Assembly: GCA_016214845.1 (NCBI GenBank)
Contig: JACRMS010000026.1
Location: 124,001 to 188,000, forward strand
From: Nitrospirota bacterium
GTDB taxonomy: Bacteria; Nitrospirota; Thermodesulfovibrionia; UBA6902
Reading direction: 5' to 3'
Length of the DNA stretch: 64,000 bases
Positions 51,500 to 59,995 of this stretch are shown here, one piece after another. How positions within the stretch are numbered: position 1 is the first letter of the stretch; the number at the start of each line of letters is the position of its first letter. The position numbers were made by a program, and so were the translations under genes. The notes below the pieces were generated by a model, which saw only the letters and a list, made by a program, of their open reading frames with translations, was not told where the DNA came from and did no database searches.

Positions 51500-52102
51500 T
51501 TATTTGCTCCGGAATTTCAAAAAAGTATTCTTCCTGTCACAGGCAAATTCATTACGTTCATCCCTGTAAAAATCGCAATGAGACTCAAGAGCTTTTTTCA
51601 GCATGGCGCGGGCACGGTGCAGCCTTATCTTGACCGTATCAAGGCCCAGGCCGAGGACATCGGCGATCTCTTTATTCTTTAATTCTTCCAATTCCCCAAG
51701 CACGATAACAGTCCTGTAGTCCAGCGGCAGGTTATTGACGATGTCCCGGATACACTCATTCATTTCCTTACGGATAAACTGCCGGTCAGGCTGCAGGACC
51801 TTTTCGCCTGCAAGAATATCGTCCTCAAGGACTGGGCCATCATCTCCGGTTGATCGAGTGTTCTGATCATTTTGGAACCGGGTACTGCGCAGCTTATCCA
51901 GGGCAGTATTTGTAGCGATACGATATATCCACGTGGAAATTTGAGATTTCCCCTTGAAATCCTTCAATGAATTACTGACCTTGAGAAAAACATCCTGTGA
52001 CAATTCTTCAGCCACACTCCTGTCAAAAAAGCGCATGAGATACCTGAGTATTTTATGCTTATGCTTCTCATAGATCTGATGGAATTCGAGTTCATTCGTC
52101 AT
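51500..52102 (-). CDS. ECF-type RNA polymerase sigma factor
   Basis: 200 residues. Region 2 (RYLMRFFDRSVAEELSQDVF, FKGKSQISTWIYRIATNTAL) and region 4 (LPLDYRTVIVLGELEELKNK, then EIADVLGLGLDTVKIRLHRA). No anti-sigma gene is adjacent. It ends with FYRDERNEFACDRKNTF, a short cysteine/His-containing tail that might sense redox or metal. Lies between the MBL hydrolase and CMD genes. Confidence 0.92.
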   Translation of the reverse strand: MTNELEFHQIYEKHKHKILRYLMRFFDRSVAEELSQDVFLKVSNSLKDFKGKSQISTWIYRIATNTALDKLRSTRFQNDQNTRSTGDDGPVLEDDILAGEKVLQPDRQFIRKEMNECIRDIVNNLPLDYRTVIVLGELEELKNKEIADVLGLGLDTVKIRLHRARAMLKKALESHCDFYRDERNEFACDRKNTFLKFRSK

Positions 52103-52131
52103 ATGAGTAATCTTGCTTGTATCTCCTGGTC

Positions 52132-53064
52132 CTATTTCTTCAAATATTTCATCTGTATATTGGCAGGGATCATTGACTCGCCTTCGGGCCTCGAAGGCAG
52201 GGATTTCTTGATCTCTGACGCGATCTGCGCGGCATCGCCGGAGTTTGCGGCTAATTCCTTTGCCTTTTTATCAAAGGAGATCAGATAATTCTTCATGTCT
52301 TCTATATCTTTTTTGCCCGATACCGGCCCGTGTCCGGGGATTATCGTTACATCGCCCATTGATGAGATATGGTCAAGGACCTTGACCCAGCCGTCAATAT
52401 CTCCGTCGGCCATAAAGGGATGATACCCTGTAAACAGGATGTCGCCGGCAAACACTATCTTTTTGTCCGGCAGACAAACCATTATGCTGTCATTTGTATG
52501 TGAAGCGCCATGAAAAATTAGCTCCACTTTCTGGTTACCGAGATCGATTTCCATCCTGTCGCTGAAGGTCAGCGCTGGATACGCGATCATGGTCCCTTCC
52601 ATGTCTTTATCTGTAAGGCCGTATACCTTTGCATTCTTTAACGCGGCCTCGCCCTGCTTCTCCATATTCAGTTTGCAATTTTCATGAGAAATAATGACCG
52701 CCCCGAATTTTTCAAACTCTGAATTGCCGAATGTATGGTCCAGGTGAGAATGGGTATTGACAACATATTTCATGGGCTTGTCCGAGACCGCGCGAATGTC
52801 CCTGATGAAGCTCTGCGCCTCTTTTGCGGATATAAGCGTGTCAATTACGAGAATGCCCTTCTCTCCGATAACGATCCCGGAGTTTGCGCCGAAACTGTTT
52901 GCGGGAGAACCCTGTTTTACGTCAGCATACGAATAAACATTGCCGGCGATCTTTGTTAATCCGCCCTGCGCTGTTGCTGCCGGTACGAATGTCAGTGAGT
53001 AAATAAGTGCAAATACAATTACGCTCAGAACAGTAAACCTTCCTCTTGAAAATTCTTTCTTCAT
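52132..53064 (-). CDS. Exported MBL-fold metallo-hydrolase
   Basis: 310 residues with a signal peptide (VLSVIVFALIYSLTFVPAATA). Metal motif NTHSHLDHTFGN, then FHGASHTNDSIMV and IIPGHGPVSG, as in SoxH/quinoprotein-relay and beta-lactamase-like proteins. Periplasmic; substrate unknown. GGAGGAAAG precedes ATG 53064. Confidence 0.88.
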   Translation of the reverse strand: MKKEFSRGRFTVLSVIVFALIYSLTFVPAATAQGGLTKIAGNVYSYADVKQGSPANSFGANSGIVIGEKGILVIDTLISAKEAQSFIRDIRAVSDKPMKYVVNTHSHLDHTFGNSEFEKFGAVIISHENCKLNMEKQGEAALKNAKVYGLTDKDMEGTMIAYPALTFSDRMEIDLGNQKVELIFHGASHTNDSIMVCLPDKKIVFAGDILFTGYHPFMADGDIDGWVKVLDHISSMGDVTIIPGHGPVSGKKDIEDMKNYLISFDKKAKELAANSGDAAQIASEIKKSLPSRPEGESMIPANIQMKYLKK

Positions 53065-53167
53065 CTTTCCTCCTTATTTAAGATTGCTTCATCATATGAT
53101 GTTTGGATTTAAAACCCGGCCCTCTATTTTATCACCTCCCTTTAGAATTCAACATTCCCGTTACCAG

Positions 53168-54061
53168 TCACCCGTCACTTTTATTCTTTGCCCCCAGTAT
53201 CACCATTACAACCCCGGCAAGGATTATAAGCATTGCTGAAATACCGGTTGCCGTGATCTGCTCACCTGCAAGCCAAACTCCCAATATGACTGCGATAACG
53301 GGATTGACGTATGCATAGCTCGTTGCAAGCGAGGGACGCACTTTATCGAGCAGATACATGTATGCAATGAATCCCACCAGCGATCCGAAGACCGCAAGAT
53401 ATATAACTGCCGCTACCGAATGCCACGTTGGGACCCCGCTCACTCTCTCGCCTGCAAGCAGACTTACGGCAAGCACAAGCACCCCGCCGGTTATCATCTC
53501 AGCCGCGCTTGCCATCATCCCCGAAGGAAGGGATATGCGTCTGCTCCACACGGAACCGAATGACCAGGAGACGGCCGAGATCATCAATGCGATCGCCCCG
53601 ATCGGGTTGGCCTTAAGGTCAGCTTCAAAATTCAGGACCGCCACTCCGGCAAGTCCCAGGATAAGCCCGGCCCATTCAAGACGCGATGGTCTGTGCCCCC
53701 AGATCGCTGAAAATATAACTGTCCACAGAGGCACAGTCGCGATCAAAAGCGCCGCAAGTCCGGACCCAATCCATTGTTCGGCAAACGCAACTCCGCCGCC
53801 ACCGCCTAACAGTAAAAGTCCTCCGATCAATGTCGCATTTAACCACTGGGAACGGTCAGGCGTACAGACACCTTTCATCCTCAGGAATACATAAAGTCCT
53901 GCCCCCGCCGCAAGAAACCGCACCCCCATCATGAAAAAGGGAGGGAAGTCCTTCAGCGCCACCCGTATCGCCAGGTATGTCGAGCTCCAGAATATATAAA
54001 CCGCAAGCAGCGCAATTATTACCCTGGCCTTTACATCTCCTCTGATCGCTTTTAAAACCAT
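53168..54061 (-). CDS. EamA/DMT-family transporter
   Basis: 297 residues, about ten membrane helices in two EamA repeats (STYLAIRVALKDFPPFFMMG; WSFGSVWSRRISLPSGMMAS). The end AMLIILAGVVMVILG is typical of YedA-like metabolite exporters. Substrate unknown. Confidence 0.88.
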   Translation of the reverse strand: MVLKAIRGDVKARVIIALLAVYIFWSSTYLAIRVALKDFPPFFMMGVRFLAAGAGLYVFLRMKGVCTPDRSQWLNATLIGGLLLLGGGGGVAFAEQWIGSGLAALLIATVPLWTVIFSAIWGHRPSRLEWAGLILGLAGVAVLNFEADLKANPIGAIALMISAVSWSFGSVWSRRISLPSGMMASAAEMITGGVLVLAVSLLAGERVSGVPTWHSVAAVIYLAVFGSLVGFIAYMYLLDKVRPSLATSYAYVNPVIAVILGVWLAGEQITATGISAMLIILAGVVMVILGAKNKSDG

Positions 54062-54085
54062 ATTGAATCTCTCAGTGTGTCAATG

Positions 54086-54114
54086 GTAGGGGCGGGTTTG
54101 AAACCCGCCCCTAC
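54086..54114. repeat. 29-bp palindrome GTAGGGGCGGGTTT with one-base loop
   Basis: Perfect inverted repeat with arm GTAGGGGCGGGTTT and single G centre, sister of the palindrome inside livF. It contains the stop codon of the adjacent methyltransferase gene. Confidence 0.9.
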
Positions 54115-54881
54115 TTATCCGCAAAGGCAAAGAGCCTTCTGAAATTAAACTCTATCCCGCGTTTCGTTCTATAGTTCTCAAATCCCATCGCGAATGCATA
54201 TTTAAAACGCTCCTGCTTCTTCTCCGACAAAGGGGCAAGATACGGTCTCAGCGCTGCTGAAACTCCCCATTTAAGCACATCATTGATGCTGTCAAACAGG
54301 AGAACATAATCTTTGTAAGAGACATTGATATTACCAAAGCCCGCGTCTTTGAGAAAACCATACAGCTCTTCCTTCAACGGAAAACGCCACGGCGATTCCA
54401 TCCTGTTGAATTTCTCATCAAGACCGAGAGCTGCGATAGCGCTTTGTATATTTTCCGACAACGTCCAGCAAAAGTCCTTTGCGGGCATTTGGACCGCAAG
54501 CCTACCGTAAGGTTTTAACGCCCTGTGTGCGCGGGCAACCACATCCTCCTGCTCTTTTATCCACTGCAGCGCGGAATTGGAAAATACAAGATCAAACTCT
54601 TTTTCGAAATCCATGGACTGTGCCGGAATTTTCAGCAGATGCATATTGCCGAGATCAGCAGACACTTCCCTCGCTTTTGAAAGCATCTCATCCGACGGGT
54701 CAATGCCGATGACATTTCCCCTTGCGGCAAGACGCGCAAGTTCAACCGTAAGCTTTCCGGTGCCGCAGCCGAGGTCGAGTACGCAATCATCTTCTCTCAC
54801 CTTTGCCCTATCAATCAGTTCCATGCCTGCGTCGATCTGCGGGGCATGTGTCAGGTCATACTGCTCTGCGTCCCATTTCAT
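54111..54881 (-). CDS. SAM-dependent methyltransferase (Tam-like)
   Basis: About 256 residues: MKWDAEQYDLTHAPQIDAGM, SAM loop CVLDLGCGTGKLTVELA, GIDPSDEMLSKAREV, FDLVFSNSALQWIKEQ, and GRLAVQMPAKDF. This resembles trans-aconitate 2-methyltransferase. GGAGGTG six bases before ATG 54881 decides the start over 54908. A promoter, a small ORF and a terminator hairpin precede the gene (54901-55084), indicating attenuation. The stop codon lies within the 54086-54114 palindrome. Confidence 0.83.
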   Translation of the reverse strand: MKWDAEQYDLTHAPQIDAGMELIDRAKVREDDCVLDLGCGTGKLTVELARLAARGNVIGIDPSDEMLSKAREVSADLGNMHLLKIPAQSMDFEKEFDLVFSNSALQWIKEQEDVVARAHRALKPYGRLAVQMPAKDFCWTLSENIQSAIAALGLDEKFNRMESPWRFPLKEELYGFLKDAGFGNINVSYKDYVLLFDSINDVLKWGVSAALRPYLAPLSEKKQERFKYAFAMGFENYRTKRGIEFNFRRLFAFADK

Positions 54882-54897
54882 GGCACACCTCCAAAAT

Positions 54898-54930
54898 AAA
54901 AAAGCCACGGAAATTGTTCCGTGGCTTTTG
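54898..54930 (-). terminator. Terminator/attenuator in the methyltransferase leader
   Basis: Perfect 12-bp stem AAAGCCACGGAA / TTCCGTGGCTTT with 4-base loop, followed on the minus strand by a T-run (TTTTTTATTTT) and then directly by the GGAGG of the methyltransferase gene. The sequence CCGTGGCT of its 3' arm is repeated upstream at 54982-54975, where it can pair instead with the 5' arm. Confidence 0.8.
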
Positions 54931-54956
54931 AAGTTTTCTTATTATCCGGCTAACAG

Positions 54957-55049
54957 TTAATAGAACTCCTCCTCAGCCACGGCATTAATATGCCATGCGG
55001 CTTTAAGATTAAGGACTATCCTGACTGTCATCGGATTAGTGAAAAACAT
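54957..55049 (-). CDS. Leaderless 30-residue ORF in the attenuator region
   Basis: Thirty codons (begins MFFTNPMTVRIVLNLKAA, ends AVAEEEFY). The ATG coincides with the transcription start expected from the promoter at 55056-55084, so it would be leaderless. The stretch LNLKAAWHINA faintly recalls DsbD N-domain-like sequences, so a gene remnant is an alternative. It could be a leader peptide whose translation controls the downstream hairpin. Confidence 0.35.
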   Translation of the reverse strand: MFFTNPMTVRIVLNLKAAWHINAVAEEEFY

Positions 55050-55055
55050 GTTTTA

Positions 55056-55084
55056 AGTATAGGCCAACTTATTTCCCATGTCAA
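55056..55084 (-). promoter_or_regulatory. Near-consensus sigma70 promoter
   Basis: TTGACA (55084-55079), 17-bp spacer, TATACT (55061-55056) on the minus strand. It lies between the protoporphyrinogen-oxidase-like gene and the small ORF/attenuator. Confidence 0.75.
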
Positions 55085-55107
55085 GAATTTTTTTCAAAAT
55101 GAATTTT

Positions 55108-56301
55108 TTATAACGTCTTCAACCTTGAAAATTCTTTAAGCGACCTCGAAACACAGTCCTCTATCGCCATGCCGTCAAAATAATTCCCGGTCAGCAAAAG
55201 CCTTTTCCCAGCGATCACGCTGTCGATCATGCCGGTCAGCTTCTCATGACCAGCCCTGAGTGAAGGCACTACACTCTCTCTTGATGCGACATGCATAATG
55301 TCTTCGCGCTTTATTCCAAGCACCTCGCTGATGCGCTTCAGCTTGGCGTCATGGTCCATGATGCCCGGTTTGAAATGAAAGGTGAAACCGCGGTACATGT
55401 CATGGTGAACAATGTCCCTGGAGACTACGGAGAAAAAATTATCTCCAAGCGGGATGAGCCCGGCGCAGGGGGCCATGCGGACCGTTTCCCTTTTCACTGC
55501 CACACCAACGGATTCAACCCGCGCCTCCCTGATCTGTGACAGGTATACAGAGACATCAGGGAATGACGCGGACAGGAGCCGCGCAGCAGCAGAAGGCGGT
55601 ATTGCCAATGCGAGATTCCGTGACTCATATGTGCTGCCGTCTGTAGTCATGATTGCAAAGACGTCTTTATCAAAACTGATGTCACGGGTTTCCTTTCCGG
55701 TCATGACAGTTATATCTTTCTGCGAGACAATCGAATCCGTGATGGTCTGGATGCCGTTGTCCAGAGAAAATTTACGCATGATATCCTTTCTGCGGGGACG
55801 CTTTTTAAAAAGCATATCGGACGGGAAATCATCAGCGGCCTGACAGATCACGGCGCTGAGCGAAGGCGAAAGGACTTTTTCATAGTTATTGCTCCCGACG
55901 ATCTTTGAATAATAGGACCTGATGCTCTGCCCTTCTTTTTTGAGAGTAAAAAGTTTCGGCACTGACAATAACAGCTCCACAAAATCAAGCTGAGAAGGAA
56001 TGGATGTTATCCTGTTATCGGCAAGCATCCTGAAAGACACCTTTTCACGCTGGATAATCCGGCTGATAGCGCCGCTCTCTTCCAGAACACGAATGAGGTT
56101 GCAGTAGGAATTGTAACAGGTGTGGGCCCCGAGTTCTATCCAGAACCCATCAGTACCTTCAAAGCGCTGCGAATGAAACGTGCCCCCTGCCCTGTCACTT
56201 TTTTCCAGCACGAGGGTTTTAAATCCCGCCCTGGCGCAATAATGCGCAAGGCTCAACCCGCTGATACCGGCGCCTACGATTACAATGTCAAAGTTATTCA
56301 T
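55108..56301 (-). CDS. Protoporphyrinogen-oxidase-like FAD protein
   Basis: 397 residues. FAD loop IVIVGAGISGLSLAHYCARAG, LEKSDRAGGTFHSQRFEG, DGFWIELGAHTCYNSY, and the C-terminal GKRLLLTGNYFDGMAIEDCV, the layout of HemG/PPOX-type flavoproteins. It is somewhat shorter than HemG of about 450 residues, so a related oxidoreductase cannot be excluded. No heme genes are nearby. Confidence 0.7.
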   Translation of the reverse strand: MNNFDIVIVGAGISGLSLAHYCARAGFKTLVLEKSDRAGGTFHSQRFEGTDGFWIELGAHTCYNSYCNLIRVLEESGAISRIIQREKVSFRMLADNRITSIPSQLDFVELLLSVPKLFTLKKEGQSIRSYYSKIVGSNNYEKVLSPSLSAVICQAADDFPSDMLFKKRPRRKDIMRKFSLDNGIQTITDSIVSQKDITVMTGKETRDISFDKDVFAIMTTDGSTYESRNLALAIPPSAAARLLSASFPDVSVYLSQIREARVESVGVAVKRETVRMAPCAGLIPLGDNFFSVVSRDIVHHDMYRGFTFHFKPGIMDHDAKLKRISEVLGIKREDIMHVASRESVVPSLRAGHEKLTGMIDSVIAGKRLLLTGNYFDGMAIEDCVSRSLKEFSRLKTL

Positions 56302-56369
56302 AGAGAACTCCGTTCCAATGGTTGCTGAAATGGAAGGCTGCGGAAGAATTTCTATACGACACCTTTAAA

Positions 56370-56398
56370 AGCAGAGGGCAAAGAGCAGAGTGCATAGA
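56370..56398. repeat. AGAGCAG/GGGCAAA heptamer array
   Basis: Four units (GCAGAGG, GCAAAGA, GCAGAGT, GCATAGA) in the gap before the arsM-like gene; same family as the array inside pmbA/tldE. Confidence 0.8.
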
Positions 56399-56540
56399 GT
56401 AAAAGGCATGAATACTATTGCCCTGAAGCAAAAATGTAATAAGTCGTTTGTCGATTATAGAAATTCTGTAGCAGGTTTTCATTTCAGCCCCATATATACT
56501 AAATATGTTTGTTGACTTATAACCTCTCAGACATTTTACA

Positions 56541-57341
56541 TCATTTGCGTGCTTCAACATAGACGCTGACCACATAATCATCGAGGGATTCACCTTTACC
56601 CAAGCTGTTTAAGATCGCCCTGCCGATGGGGTCTTTTGTGTCCGGGTCGATGCAGGCCGAAGAACCTTTGACGGTCACTTTAACATTTTTAAATCCAGCG
56701 TCCTTAACTAATTTTTTATAGTCTTCGACAAGTATTGCTCCGCCTACACAGCCGACATATGCCCCCATGCTTTTTTTGATCTTCGATGAGAGACTTTTCT
56801 TCAGGGCGATATCCGAAATTGCAATTCTGCCGCCGCGCCTTAAGACCCTCTTCACCTCATGGAGGACCTTTTCTTTATCAGAAGAGAGATTGATGACGCA
56901 ATTGGAAATAACAACGTCCACGGTATTATCTCCGGCAGGAAGGTTCTCAATCTCCCCAAGCCTGAATTCCACATTTTTGAATTTATTTTTCCGGGCATTC
57001 TCCCTTGCCTTCTCGATCATCTCAGGCGTCATGTCCACGCCAATGACCTTTCCGCTCCGGCCCGCATTCTTTGCCGCGAGGAAACAGTCAAATCCCGCGC
57101 CTGCCCCGAGATCAAGGACTGTTTCGCCTTTTTTGATACTTGCGAGCGCCGTCGGGTTCCCGCAGCTAAGCCCCAGGTTGGCATCTTCCGGAATAACGTT
57201 CAATTCCTTTTCCGAATAGCCGATGCCTTTGGCAAATTCCCTTGCGTCCGGCCCGCAGGCGCCGCAGCCGCAGCCCTTTTGCTCCTTGGCGATCCTGCCA
57301 TAGGATTCTCTAACGACTTTCTTGATTTCAATTGATTTCAT
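56541..57341 (-). CDS. arsM: Arsenite methyltransferase ArsM
   Basis: About 266 residues. VRESYGRIAKEQKGCGCGACG opens with C24, C26 and C29; GLSCGNPTALASIKKGETVL and the SAM loop LDLGAGAGFDCFLA follow; then VISNCVINLSSDKEKVLHEV and MGAYVGCVGGAI. The three As-binding cysteines typical of ArsM are in C60, NCVINL and VGCVGG. Methylates As(III) to volatile or less toxic forms. AGGAGG lies upstream of ATG 57341. No arsR or other ars gene is adjacent. Confidence 0.88.
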   Translation of the reverse strand: MKSIEIKKVVRESYGRIAKEQKGCGCGACGPDAREFAKGIGYSEKELNVIPEDANLGLSCGNPTALASIKKGETVLDLGAGAGFDCFLAAKNAGRSGKVIGVDMTPEMIEKARENARKNKFKNVEFRLGEIENLPAGDNTVDVVISNCVINLSSDKEKVLHEVKRVLRRGGRIAISDIALKKSLSSKIKKSMGAYVGCVGGAILVEDYKKLVKDAGFKNVKVTVKGSSACIDPDTKDPIGRAILNSLGKGESLDDYVVSVYVEARK

Positions 57342-57448
57342 TTCGTAGCTTCCTCCTCGCTTGTTCCTGCACCTCGCCGTCTTCACTTTTGTAAAGCGGA
57401 AAGGTTAATATAAACTCTATTTTACAGGGGAGTTTAAAAAAAACAACT

Positions 57449-58660
57449 ATGAAATACATCGTACTAATCGGCGATGGAATGACCGGCAGGCCGCTGAAGG
57501 AGCTCGGCGACAAGACCTGCCTTCAAAAAGCACGCACTCCTAATATGGACAGGCTTGCCGCGGAAGGCGTTATCGGCACGGCCCGCACCATTCCGCACGG
57601 ATTTCATCCCGGCTCTGATGTTGCCAACCTCAGCATACTTGGTTACAACCCTGCTCAGTACTATACAGGCAGGGCCCCGCTTGAGGCCGCAAGCATCGGC
57701 ATAAAACTCGACAGGGACGATGTCGCCTACAGGTGCAATCTCGTTACATTGAAGGCCGATGGTGATAAAACATTTATGGATGACTACAGCAGCGGTCATA
57801 TAACCACTGAAGAAGCAAGCGAGATTATTAAATCTATTGGTAACGAACTCGGCAATGAGGAAATAAAATTCTATCCCGGAGTGAGCTACCGTCATCTGAT
57901 GGTCTGGAAGAACGGACATGCTGATATTCAGTGTACGCCGCCTCACGACATACTCGGAAAAGAGATCAGCGGGTATATGCCGTCTGGTGAAGGTGAAAAG
58001 ATTTTAAGGGATTTAATGAAGCGTTCCGTGAAAGTCCTTGAGACTCATCCCGTAAATCAGAAGAGATTGCGAGACGGAAAGAAACCCGCCAGCAGTATCT
58101 GGCTGTGGGGACAAGGCAGGAAACCGCAGTTGCCAACGTACCATGAAAAGTACGGATTGAAGGGCGCGCTCATCTCGGCAGTTGACCTGACAAAAGGGCT
58201 TGGCATATACGCGGGATTTGAGATTCTTAAAGTGCCGGGTGTGACGGGCTGGCTTGATACGAATTATAAAGGCAAGGCTGATTACGCCTTGAATGCGCTG
58301 AATGACGCGGACTTTGTTTATATACATGTCGAGTCTCCTGATGAGGCGGGACATTCGGGAAGTTATGAAGATAAGCTGAAGGCCATAGAGGATTTTGATG
58401 CGCTGGTTGTCGGGCCCGTGATGAAAGGATTGGCGGAAAGGTTTGACAATTACCGCGTCCTGCTGATGCCTGACCATGCGACCCCGGTTGCAGCAAGGAC
58501 CCACACGCCCGATCCTGTGCCGTTCGTGGTATTTGACAGCCGTCACAAAATGAAAAACGAGGGCGCGGCATTTGACGAATCCATTGCTGAGAGGAAGAAC
58601 ATTATGGTCTTTGAAGAGGGATACAGGTTGATGGATTATTTTATCAAGGAGGTTTTTTAA
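57449..58660 (+). CDS. apgM: Cofactor-independent phosphoglycerate mutase, archaeal type
   Basis: 403 residues of the ApgM/aPGAM family: [35 protein letters not shown] (catalytic serine), [43 protein letters not shown]. Interconverts 3- and 2-phosphoglycerate. Also used as phosphonopyruvate-decarboxylase-related, but the glycolytic role is most likely. Two bases before lysC. Confidence 0.92.
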   Translation: MKYIVLIGDGMTGRPLKELGDKTCLQKARTPNMDRLAAEGVIGTARTIPHGFHPGSDVANLSILGYNPAQYYTGRAPLEAASIGIKLDRDDVAYRCNLVTLKADGDKTFMDDYSSGHITTEEASEIIKSIGNELGNEEIKFYPGVSYRHLMVWKNGHADIQCTPPHDILGKEISGYMPSGEGEKILRDLMKRSVKVLETHPVNQKRLRDGKKPASSIWLWGQGRKPQLPTYHEKYGLKGALISAVDLTKGLGIYAGFEILKVPGVTGWLDTNYKGKADYALNALNDADFVYIHVESPDEAGHSGSYEDKLKAIEDFDALVVGPVMKGLAERFDNYRVLLMPDHATPVAARTHTPDPVPFVVFDSRHKMKNEGAAFDESIAERKNIMVFEEGYRLMDYFIKEVF

Positions 58661-58662
58661 TA

Positions 58663-59877
58663 ATGTTAATCGTTCAGAAATACGGAGGCACCTCTGTAGC
58701 GAACGTCGCGAGGATAAAAGCAGTCGCGGAGCGTGTTTCAAAAGCGGCGAAAGAGGGGCACAAAGTTGTTGTAGTCGTGTCAGCCATGTCGGGCGAGACC
58801 GACAAACTGATAGGGCTTGCCAACCAGATATCACAAAATCCCGGGGAGAGGGAAATGGACCTGCTGCTTTCATCCGGTGAACGCGTGACCAGCGCTCTTA
58901 CCGCAATGGCTGTTGAAGCGCTGGGGCATAAGGCAATGGCGTTTACAGGAAGGCAGATGGGCATTATTACAGACGCGGTCCACACTAAGGCAAGGATAGA
59001 GAAGATCACTGGCGAAAGGGCCCAAAAGGCATTGAGTGAAAACTACGTCATCGTGGTCGCGGGATTTCAGGGTGTAACCGAGACAGATGATGTAACGACC
59101 CTCGGCAGGGGCGGCTCCGACCTTTCCGCGGTTGCGATAGCCTCTGCCCTGAATGCCGACCTGTGCGAGATTTACACTGACGTTGACGGGGTCTACACCA
59201 CAGACCCCAATATCGTGCCGGAGGCGAAGAAGCTTGAAAAAATATCCTATGAAGAAATGCTTGAGCTTGCAAGCCTCGGGGCAAAGGTGCTTCAGACACG
59301 TTCTGTAGAATTTGCAATGAAATACGGAGTGCCTGTGGTGGTGAGATCGAGTTTCAATGATAACCCGGGAACGCTTGTTACCAAGGAGGACAAAGATATG
59401 GAGAAGGTTGTAGTATCCGGCGTCGCTTATGATAAAAACCAGGCCAAGATAACTGTGATGGCAGTGCCCGACACACCCGGAATAGCGGCAAGGCTTTTTA
59501 GAGGAATTGCGGATGCAAACATTGTCGTCGACATGATCGTCCAGAATATCAGCAGTGACGGAAACGCGGCTGATATTTCATTCACCGTTCCCAAGACTGA
59601 CAGCAAAAAAACGCTGAAGCTGGCTGAAGAAATTGCAAAGGCGCTCAATGCAAAAAGCGTTAACCTCAGGGAGGACATTGCCAAGATATCCGTTGTGGGC
59701 GTCGGCATGAGGACGCATTCCGGGGTCGCCTCGCAGATGTTCGACACCCTCGCGAAACACGGAATAAATATCATGATGATCGGCACATCGGAAATAAAGG
59801 TGTCCTGCGTCATAGAGCTGAAATATACCGAGCTTGCAGTGAGGGTGCTGCATGAGGCATTCGGTCTGGCGCAATAG
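58663..59877 (+). CDS. lysC: Aspartate kinase
   Basis: 404 residues. [57 protein letters not shown], then two ACT domains ([40 protein letters not shown]) for lysine/threonine control. First step of the aspartate family used by hom and thrC. Confidence 0.95.
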   Translation: MLIVQKYGGTSVANVARIKAVAERVSKAAKEGHKVVVVVSAMSGETDKLIGLANQISQNPGEREMDLLLSSGERVTSALTAMAVEALGHKAMAFTGRQMGIITDAVHTKARIEKITGERAQKALSENYVIVVAGFQGVTETDDVTTLGRGGSDLSAVAIASALNADLCEIYTDVDGVYTTDPNIVPEAKKLEKISYEEMLELASLGAKVLQTRSVEFAMKYGVPVVVRSSFNDNPGTLVTKEDKDMEKVVVSGVAYDKNQAKITVMAVPDTPGIAARLFRGIADANIVVDMIVQNISSDGNAADISFTVPKTDSKKTLKLAEEIAKALNAKSVNLREDIAKISVVGVGMRTHSGVASQMFDTLAKHGINIMMIGTSEIKVSCVIELKYTELAVRVLHEAFGLAQ

Positions 59878-59896
59878 GAGTTGTATGAAAATAAAT

Positions 59897-59972
59897 AAAC
59901 ACAGAGACACGGAGGCACTGAGAAACTTCTTATCTTCAAGTTATTCTCTGTGTCTCAGTGACTCAGTGGTTT
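59897..59972. repeat. Inverted pair of CACRGAG octamer arrays
   Basis: CACAGAGA, CACGGAGG, CACTGAGA facing CTCTGTGTCTCAGTGACTC across about 20 bp, between lysC and cimA. Confidence 0.88.
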
Positions 59973-59995
59973 CAGAGATATGGTAAAATAACGCC

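Noticed and set aside
58013-58873. Open frame of 286 codons opposite apgM/lysC
   Set aside because: It is antisense to two clearly recognised genes, its translation has no family-like motif and is rich in Arg/His/Pro as expected for a shadow frame.
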